A DNA stretch of 64,000 nucleotides from assembly GCA_033980235.1 (NCBI GenBank), contig CM067067.1, forward strand, positions 21,465,403-21,529,402. Direction: 5' to 3'. The notes beneath the pieces are model-generated. The model was given only the letters and a program-made list of their open reading frames with translations. It was not told the DNA's origin and searched no databases. Both the position numbers and the translations under genes were made by a program. This stretch comes from Diadema setosum. Lineage: Eukaryota; Echinodermata; Echinoidea; Diadematoida; Diadematidae. Shown here in pieces: positions 56,240-64,000 of the stretch. The number at the start of each line of letters is the position of its first letter. Within the stretch, counting starts at the first letter, position 1.

Positions 56240-57530
56240 AAAGATAACCCATATCAAGTATTACAGATAGATTGTGAAGCCAAAAATATCAACCAAAGGT
56301 TATTGGTTACGTAGGAAAAAAAAAAGATAAAATAAAATAAAATAAAAGGTATTCCATAATATGCCTTGTACTAATTTCTCTCAACTTCGTCGATCCGTGA
56401 ATAAGAAGAAACCCTAAGATAAAAAAAAAAAAATATTTGAAGCTCTCATTCTGAACGTACTGCTGGCCATAATAGAATGAATAGATATATGCCTAACTTT
56501 GCGTAGTGCCCCACCCCCCGGAAAAAAAGGAAAGGAAACATAAAAGATAGACTATTTAAGACTTGCGAACACAACTATACACAACTGTTCTACGTTATGA
56601 TGCAGAGTAAATACTTTTTGTGGTTGTTAGAATGGAATTAATTGACAGATTTGGTATCAGCGTAGCAGCATTAAAATTTCTATCCCTACATACTGTCTCT
56701 ACATATATATATATATATATTTTTTTTTTTAATCATTAACAACTTGTCAAAAGTCTAGAATGTAAATTTACAGCCACCCCTATCCAAATCGAATACAAAG
56801 CGATCGGGGAAATAAAAAATCCTTCAACTTACCAAAATATTGACTTTCACCACAGAATAAACACTTGTTTATACCCGTTTACGAAAGAGTTGTTTAGTTG
56901 ACTTTTGCAAGGTCGATTAAAGCGAGGTTGACTGTAAATATTATTTCATTCAAATTCAAACTTCAATTTCAATTTTTGGAACAAAATATGCAATGTCATG
57001 ATTGAAACAGGGGGACACCTCTGTTGGGGCGACAAAACCTTTATCTCTTAAATGGCAAATGTTCAGGAGAGCGAAAAAAAGAGAGGGAACATGGCAGCAA
57101 TGCACTATAACAAATGAGATTGCCTTTACTTTGACATGCCTTGCAGCAAGGACTTGGACAGGACATCACTTGACTGATTATCTGATATTAATTTTCAAAA
57201 AAAAAGTGAATTGAGACACCAAAATTTATACAAGTTCTGGTCACCCCTGAGACGATATGCCTTTCAACATTTCAATGATACACAAGAAACAAAACTAACA
57301 GGATGTTCACATCGAAAATAAATAGATAAAAGATATATACAGTATGCCCCCCCCCCCCCCCCAAAAAAAAAAAAAAAAATTACAATCAGATTTTCGCATT
57401 GATAACGCCCAATATGATTGATTGTGTCAATGCTACTTCAGGGTCTTAAAATATAACATCTTAGCTCTATTTTGCAGAAAACCCATTCAATTTGGTTAAG
57501 CAGTCACAGAGAAATGTGGATTGTTGTAAA
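56240..57530. other. No supported gene
   Basis: AT-rich. A (TA)n block lies at 56700-56722, and a poly-C then poly-A run at 57348-57380. Confidence 0.4.
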
Positions 57531-57535
57531 GCATG

Positions 57536-57757
57536 TCATGAGTCTGATTCTTCCAAGTTTAGCACTTGGATGCTCTTGTGTGTGAACACACCAGAACTTG
57601 GAGGGAAGAGATTCCTAACATGCTCTACAAAATTCCTTATTTCTCTTTGACCACTGAAGCAAATCGAATGGGGATTTCTGTAGGATGTGGGAAATGAGTT
57701 ATAGTTTCGTAATCTGAAATTGTATTTGGATTGATTCACTATTTTGAAAGTTATCAT
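57536..57757 (-). pseudogene. Possible decayed LINE ORF2 C-terminus
   Basis: The frame reads NQSKYNFRLRNYNSFPTSYR, then SICFSGQREIRNF, then VRNLFPPSS. Its layout (Y-x-x-R-x-x-x, basic stretch, F-x-G-x-x-x-x-N) resembles the C-terminal region of LINE ORF2, but the diagnostic WNSLP is not preserved. The call is tentative. Confidence 0.2.
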
Positions 57758-57759
57758 TT

Positions 57760-57905
57760 ATTATTAAAGTTCTTATATTAAGGAGGGTCCCATTGTAATC
57801 TTTTTTTCTTCCTCTTCTTCTTTTTTTTTTGGGGGGGGGGGACATGCGGTATATATGTATATAATACACACAGTTTTACATTTCGAATAAAAAAAAAAAA
57901 CCCAA
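57760..57905. other. T-run/G-run junction and A-run
   Basis: A T11G11 homopolymer junction (about 57821-57841) and an A-run (57890-57900), low complexity. Confidence 0.6.
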
Positions 57906-57911
57906 AACATG

Positions 57912-58095
57912 AAGTGGCGGATCCAGGGGGGAGGGTCCCACCGGGAGTCCCCTTTTTTGAATAAAAGAAATAAAAAAAAAAACAATATTTTGCACGGGAG
58001 CCTTTTTTTAATTGCTTGTCAGCCGATTAAGCCCGGAAGTGGCACCAGATATATTTTTGCGGCCCCCCCCCCCCCTTACAGAATTCCTGGATCCT
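57912..58095. mobile_element. MITE with GGATCCAGG ends and CCCGGAAGTGGCA module
   Basis: The left end GTGGCGGATCCAGG is mirrored by CCTGGATCC on the right (58086-58095). Inside is GCTTGTCAGCCGATTAAGCC then CGGAAGTGGCA, the inverse of the module repeated at 48763-48960. It also carries a C-run (58062-58074) and A-run. The combination of GGATCCAGG termini, homopolymer tracts and the GTCAGC/CCGGAAGTGG motif marks a dispersed family. Confidence 0.6.
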
Positions 58096-58099
58096 CCCC

Positions 58100-59036
58100 T
58101 GCTCACATATCTATAGACGAAATGAAGATCTCCCGTTAAAATTAGAAGTGTAACAAATAGTGCCTTGATCCTAATGTCTGCATCGTCATCCCGCAGGAAT
58201 ATTAGCTTTTATCACGGAAAATACTAGAATGTCATCATTGTCTTCCGCTACAGTACGAAAATTAACACGAAGCCCGTTTCAATATATAGCCAAAGGTGAT
58301 GGGGGGGGGGGGGATTAAAATCTTTACATGACGCTCATCATCGACGGAAATAAATCTCGATGTTTGCGGAGGTGCCTCCTGAGGGGTTGCAGATTTGTGA
58401 GCTTCTCTTCAGGGGCGCCAGAAGAGACCAATAATTATCATTCATTACATGCAGGAGAAAGGTGTTACATTAAGATATATAGTTCAACGCACCTATCCAA
58501 CTATGTTTCTTGACAGATGGGACATGAGTCCCAAAATTTCCTAAATTGATTGCTTTTGGCCAATACCATCCCCTCTGAGACATTTTATGTCCATTTGTAT
58601 TTAAATCTAAAACCCTCTACCCCCATCCTTTAATACAAAGCTCCTTGTCGAATCTTGTCGTGGTTCCCATTGCTTCCTAATGTAGCGTGTTAACGCTGTA
58701 AGTTCCATAAGTGCCCTTCTTTGGGCAATGATTGTCTCTGCTACGAACGTCGCTCTCTTCTGAGCCTCTGTACGGTGTGCAGTCACGTGTACTGTGAAAA
58801 TACGTGTATACTGTCCGTGGCTGTACAATGTTTCAGCTTCAAGTTTGTCTTATTTCTCCACTAGTCCACTAGTGCTCTTGTCAGTTCAATTCTGCATTGA
58901 GCCCATGTTAAGGCATAATTTTTCAAAAAGACAATATTTGCATATTTTTCTGATTTTTTTCCATGCTTTTTTATCAAAATTCCCCCAAACTATCATTTAT
59001 TCCTCATTTCCTCATTTCCCCTTATTGCTGGAAATA
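58100..59036. other. No supported gene
   Basis: A G-run lies at 58301-58313. Frames on either strand lack domains. The frame starting at 58794 runs into TA repeats. Confidence 0.4.
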
Positions 59037-59038
59037 GC

Positions 59039-59386
<348 letters not shown>

Positions 59387-59427
<41 letters not shown>
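59387..59427. repeat. (TA)n array
   Basis: Right flank of the MITE, about 20 TA units. Confidence 0.95.
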
Positions 59428-59429
<2 letters not shown>

Positions 59430-59430
<1 letters not shown>

Positions 59431-59955
59431 CAAACATGTATGTATAAATTATACAGCCATGATGGCAGTCATAATGACTCCAAAGTCGATCCTTACGGAC
59501 ATCAGAGAGGATATTTTGTTTAGTGGATTAATTCTAATGACAAAATATTGAGGGCTTTTTGTTTTGTAGATAATCTTTCAACAAGTTTAAAGCTTGTCCA
59601 AGGATGTCGTATTTTTTTCCATTTTAGATATCATCATACAAAACATCATGCCTTCTGCAGTTCCAAAGATATACCAGTGCTCTGCTTAATTTTGGTAAGA
59701 GAATAAACAAATTTATTATATAATTTAGTGATAGCACAATCGACTGAGTGTCCTTATTTAAAGTCAAGCTGGTTAGGGACTACTAATGCATTATTATGAA
59801 AAAAAACACCAATAAAGTTATCTGTGTACGTTTTTTCCAGAACTAAAGACAAGGAACGCAGATAAAGAGATTGAACGATTTAAAAAAATCTAAATCTCTC
59901 TTTTGTGCATCAGTGTAGAGCCTAACTTATTCTTAATGAGTTTGGACATTAACAC
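59430..59955. other. No supported feature
   Basis: AT-rich unique DNA. Confidence 0.4.
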
Positions 59956-59957
59956 GA

Positions 59958-59998
59958 TATTTCAATTTCAATTTCAATTTCAATTTATTTTCATATTT
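59958..59998 (-). mobile_element. LINE 3' terminus with (TTGAAA)n tail
   Basis: On the minus strand ATATGAAAATAAATTGAAA runs into four TTGAAA units, mirroring the plus-strand end at 47514-47541. Sequence to the right (60000-60480) could contain its decayed 3' UTR, but no ORF2 remnant is recognised. Confidence 0.5.
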
Positions 59999-60041
59999 CT
60001 CTATGAAAAAAATACATCAAATGTAACAAAATTAAATAATA

Positions 60042-60140
60042 CATGATATTCAGCTAGGATGCATAATATTACAAAAATGAAATAGGGCCTATCTTATGAT
60101 ATCCAGCTAGGAGACATACATAGAATATTGCAAACATAAT
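60042..60140. repeat. Short duplicated block
   Basis: A block TGATATCCAGCTAGGAGACA or close variant followed by ATAATATTG-type sequence occurs twice, near 60042 and 60097, about 55 bp apart. Confidence 0.5.
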
Positions 60141-60144
60141 ATTG

Positions 60145-62100
60145 TAAAACATAGTGGTCGATCTATGAAAGTTGGAATATGAGAATGAATGTTAAAGAAA
60201 TATGAAGGAATCTACTAAAAAGCAAGCTTGTGGAGGGTATGTACCAATAAATTCGAGTTACATATTGAGAGGAAGAGCACGGGCACAACAAATGACCGAA
60301 ACATAGAGAAAAAAATACAAATATACAGGGATATTGCAAATTCTTCTCTCGTGCAGGTCTGGAGTTGGATAAGCCACATGCTGTAAGCGGATGAGCCGTT
60401 ATCATTTTGACAGTAAGAACAATATGAATCAATGTATAATAACAATGGTTTGGTTTAGATAGTTTTAGAAAATCATACATTTCGTGTCTTCAGAAGAGAC
60501 GGGAAAGTACTGGGAAGAGAACAAATGCACCTGCAAATCAAGAAAAAATATAGGAGATGAATTAACAGTATGGGACAATGGGTCACCTATGTGATAAATT
60601 ACCGCTTTACCAGATTGACGCTTAACCCATCATACCCCTTGAATTTTCTTAGTTTGAGTTCCTTTACTATTTTGATAATTTCGATTTAGTAATGTTAGGC
60701 TGTAGAGATAAGAAACTCTCAAGATATGCTCGGTGAATGTATATTCCCCACATCTAAAAAGATAAATGCACAAGCTGACGTAACATGCTTTTAATGTTCC
60801 ACTTAAGTTATCACTTAATTCACCTAGTATGTGATGCAACGTGGTACTCACTATAGAATGAACTGTAAATAATCTATTTATTATAGTAAGTGCCGTAACA
60901 TTGATCTATTGATCTACATTGACACTAAGTGATAGTACCGCTCCTTCCAAAGAATAAAGAATTATTTCATCAGCCCTTCTATGAATGAAACACAAGGTTA
61001 GCTCTTGAAGGAACGTCATGACCTAGAATTATATAAATATTTAAAAAAAGATCATATTACATAAGATACTATCAATGCCAAGATTTCTGCAAATAGTCAA
61101 ATTAACATTCATCCAGGCATGTTATTTCGATTTTTCCAGAATGTTATTGACAGCGACCCCGTGAGACATTGAAAACACGCATTTCCAACGAGGACAGAAC
61201 ACGAAAACTCAACGTTTAATAATACATGAATGTCAAAGATTTTTTTTTTAAAGTCATATGCTACTATTCGTAGTTGAGGTGACGGCAGCTGTGATTTTAC
61301 TATATAGTAGCGAACGCTAGAGGGCAGGAATCATTTATTTCGTTCAGTCTCGATCAAACCGGGTTTGAATAGCTTTCAACCGGCATTATGCTTTGATACA
61401 CGCAGATCCAAGAATGGAGTACACAAAAGACTCTCGCAAACACAAACCCATGAAACATAAAGCAAGACAGAAACAAAACACACATACACATTTAATGAAC
61501 ATGCATCCAACAGACGTAAATATCAATGTCAACGTTGCTTTTTGTGTGTGTGTGTGTGGAGTTTTTTTTTTTGTTAAATGTAGATATATTATGTATCAAA
61601 TATATGATGCATTTTTCCTGCAGTTGTGATTAGTTTTTTCCTTCCTTCCAATTGAACCTGTGGCAGAGTGATACTCAGCTACTCCAGCCTTGCCAGTGTT
61701 TTGCGTAATGTGGAATCAGTTTCACCCAAAATACCTATTCCAGCATAGGGATATTAGTCACCAATGGGGATATCAACAGAACAAAAGAGAGAATTTTACG
61801 AGCGAATTTTACTTTTTAATGCCTTATATGTACTTCATGATTACGTTCATATTGCATCCTCATACACGAACATACTTCAACATACAACTGACATACCTGA
61901 TTTTTTTGTTGTTGTTGCAATTATCTTACTTTCTGATGTTATTTCACGCAACTAAGAAGCGATGATCATGATGGGGAAAAAAACAGACGTGCAAACTGTA
62001 TTTTGCGTACAAACCCTTTGCTTCAGATGGATATGTTCCGTGCTACATATGAACTCTGTTCATGGATTTGTTGTTGTTGTTGTTGTTGTTGTTTTTTTTC
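60145..62100. other. No supported gene
   Basis: AT-rich, short frames only. A GT block at 61540-61558, a poly-T near 61563. No repeat element recognised with confidence. Confidence 0.4.
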
Positions 62101-62161
62101 AATTTCAAAAACAGTTGCAGGCCACATATAGGACTAGTCCAACTTACAACCTTAGGAGCCA

Positions 62162-62173
62162 TGCGCATGCGCA
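62162..62173. promoter_or_regulatory. Perfect NRF1-type palindrome
   Basis: TGCGCATGCGCA is the consensus NRF1 site, a common promoter element in deuterostomes. A GTGAGT donor-like site follows at 62177-62182 after ATGCGCATGCGCAGCA, which could make a tiny first exon. No downstream gene is recognised. A GTT run (62070-62093) lies just upstream. Confidence 0.25.
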
Positions 62174-62667
62174 GCAGTGAGTATCTTGCACGGATGCTTA
62201 TATTCATATTATACGGGAACTAGGCGATTGCATTAGAAATGCCATTGAGTTTCATGTTTACTTCGTGGAATCAACGGTGTGACCTCATCGTTGGTACAAT
62301 TCGGCTATCTGTAGTCCACACGCACTTTGTATCTATACCGTGTGTGTACAATCAACAAGGCCGGGTTTATATTTTCACTTAACGATACGAAAATGGATGA
62401 AATTCAGGGAATATTATTCATTGGTAGCACAAACAAGAATCATGACAATGAGAGTTCGATCGCAGAAGGACTGTTTATCTCAGAAAGAAAAAAATGAACT
62501 TCAAATTGGAGGTGTTAACGGTGTCACGAATGTATCAATTGCCACAATACGATATTCTTATGTAGCGCCAGCTACGATCCTTGCACGGTCTTATTAGTCT
62601 TTTTCGTTGCACCCTTTGTAGACAGGACAGAGCATATTCGCAAAGTGAAACAGCATAATATGCTACG

Positions 62668-62805
62668 CTCAGGGCTCCAGTTCACAGAATGTTGTTCTAA
62701 CACTACTCTTCCTAACATGTCAAATGTCATGGCAATGACAAAAATCGCGATTCCTGATTGGCTGTCGCTACAAGAAATTGTTATTATAGCAAAATTACTA
62801 TCCTA
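62668..62805 (+). mobile_element. Diverged copy of the AGGGCCC-type MITE
   Basis: AGGGCTCCAGTTCACAGAAT at the left end and the inner block AATGACAAAAATCGCGATTC then CTGATTGGCTGTCGCTAC match the reverse complement of the element at 13133-13290 (AATGACAAAAATCCAGC, then CTGATTGGCTGTTGC). The right end is not recognisable. Confidence 0.5.
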
Positions 62806-62809
62806 AAAC

Positions 62810-63217
62810 GTCTTCAGATTATGAATTTACACACAGAGATTTTAAACGTTCCAAGTGGCTTTAGAAATATTTCTCCTTCAGTGCAAGAATTAAAGGCGAC
62901 TCCAATTTTTCTGTTCTAAGCTGATTTCTCGAAACAGTTTTGAAAGATATCTTCCCAAGTATCCATTTGTTTTGAGGCTTGTTTCCTACATGTTAAAAGA
63001 TTTAAAGGACGCATTATAATGATAAGAACTGTCTGTTGTCTATGTGCTGTCAATAATTTACTTAACTCATTCTCTACACTCTCTTTATTACTGTCTTTCT
63101 CTTTTATAACATGGGACACCCACACGAAGAAAAACATTATACTTATAGGTCTGCGATGTGCACACTTGATTTGATATAGGCTCACTAGAGTACGACCATG
63201 CATAATTAGACGAATAT
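62810..63217. other. No supported gene
   Basis: AT-rich. A frame continues from the H3 fragment on the minus strand but not in H3 sequence. Confidence 0.4.
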
Positions 63218-63352
63218 GACAGCAGAACTTTGGAAGCGCAGCTCAGTCTTGAAATCCTGAGCAATCTCACGAACAAGTCGCTGGAAGGGGAGTTTGCGGA
63301 TGAGAAGTTCGATGCTCTTCTGGTAGCGGTGAATCTCACGAAATGCGACTGT
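63218..63352 (-). pseudogene. Truncated histone H3 fragment
   Basis: The frame encodes 45 residues matching histone H3 from Thr45 to Val89, the alpha-N to alpha-2 region of the histone fold: [20 protein letters not shown], then [15 protein letters not shown], then [10 protein letters not shown]. Compared with the usual H3 it has L48F, R52H, T58I and D81E. The first three are unusual in a nearly invariant protein and argue for a pseudogene; E81 could be lineage-normal. SSAV indicates the replication-dependent type, not H3.3. The H3 match breaks off sharply at both ends (a stop comes three codons after Val89), with no start and no rest of the gene. Histone 'orphons' (solitary copies outside the clusters) have been described in sea urchins. 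Confidence 0.85.
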
Positions 63353-64000
63353 GCAATATTTTATTAACAATCATAGATTGATGGGCATAATCATTATCAT
63401 TTAATGATAGTTTGAGAGCGCACACATGACCAAGCATTTATTTTTGCCTTTATTAGGTCATTAACATTTTCACGTTCTGATGATAACCCGGTTTCATCCG
63501 TTTTCTTTACTCGCTCTGACCGTGAAAACTACAAAGCATTTGCTTCAGCATTTTATATAATTTTGTTCTGGAAATAGTATAATCACCGGCACTTGGGCCT
63601 TTCGAACAGTCGAAATGTCGAAAGGTACCATGCGGGGGTAAATATTTTTAATGCCCTCAATGACGTTTATCATTTTTTTTAACGACATCATCATAATATC
63701 AGAAGAAGAAGTAATACCCTCTTTCTCCCCCGTTAGGCATGATACATGATTTCATGCAATCCATTCCTTGTACTTTCTTTAGTGCACAATATATAAAATC
63801 TGTGTACGCATGGCATTAGTATAATCAAATGTGAGTATTTTTTTTTCTATGTATACCATTAAAGTGGAGATAAATCATTAATTCAGGCAATTATTTTTCA
63901 GTTTTGGGAGATAATCATAGTAATTTCTTTTATGGCAAAGCAATATGATAACAAATCATGCAGATCGTGTCGATAATCGGAAGCTTCAGCTCCCTTCACT
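63353..64000. other. No supported feature
   Basis: AT-rich. A small palindrome CCTTTCGAACAG...AAATGTCGAAAGG sits near 63598-63626. Confidence 0.4.

Overview
The window is eukaryotic, AT-rich, gene-poor DNA. Short stop-laden reading frames, spliced-looking exons, dense microsatellites, LINE tails, tRNA-derived SINEs and many foldback (MITE-like) elements make up almost all of it. I infer an echinoderm, most likely a sea urchin. One exon on the minus strand encodes a secreted precursor with a KFMRW-Gly-Lys-Arg neuropeptide core, the signature of the ambulacrarian (echinoderm/hemichordate) luqin family. Several dispersed repeats also look like sea urchin repeats as I remember them; neither point could be checked against a database.

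Protein-coding evidence is thin. The best gene is the luqin-type neuropeptide exon at 38886-39126 (-). It has a signal peptide, one amidated peptide, a dibasic cleavage site and a clean splice donor. A possible second exon with a Cys-x12-Cys pair lies about 9 kb downstream at 29386-29660 (-), at low confidence. A short exon at 50488-50567 (+) has a strong acceptor, a Kozak ATG and a GTGAGT donor, but I cannot name its gene. A 45-codon histone H3 fragment at 63218-63352 (-) is a truncated pseudogene. Small candidate first exons or promoters lie near 3650-3720, 7064-7480, 39411-39570 and 62150-62180.

Layout. 1-8 kb: microsatellites, a GC-rich island (5.0-5.3 kb), a LINE 3' end and a small ORF with a CACGTG-rich upstream. 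8-19 kb: a dense mobile-element zone. It holds two LINE remnants, SINEs, a SINE split by two later insertions, and several inverted-repeat elements, one with TTAA target duplications. 19-29 kb: mostly unannotatable AT-rich DNA. 29-34 kb: an 896-bp complete foldback, a 73-bp tandem repeat, a trinucleotide array and a MITE. 37-40 kb: a tRNA-like gene and the luqin exon. 40-53 kb: many microsatellites, LINE tails, a 611-bp TTAA-flanked MITE and the unknown exon. 53-60 kb: a 460-bp TTGG array, a modular foldback carrying at least eight copies of one 21-bp motif, a near-perfect 175-bp hairpin and a MITE inserted in TA repeats. 60-64 kb: mostly unique sequence plus the H3 fragment.

The most striking non-gene pattern is how much of the window is foldback DNA: more than ten independent inverted-repeat elements, from 140 bp to about 950 bp. 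A second pattern is that LINE 3' ends repeatedly carry an AATAAA signal followed by a short tandem tail of the TTGAA type.
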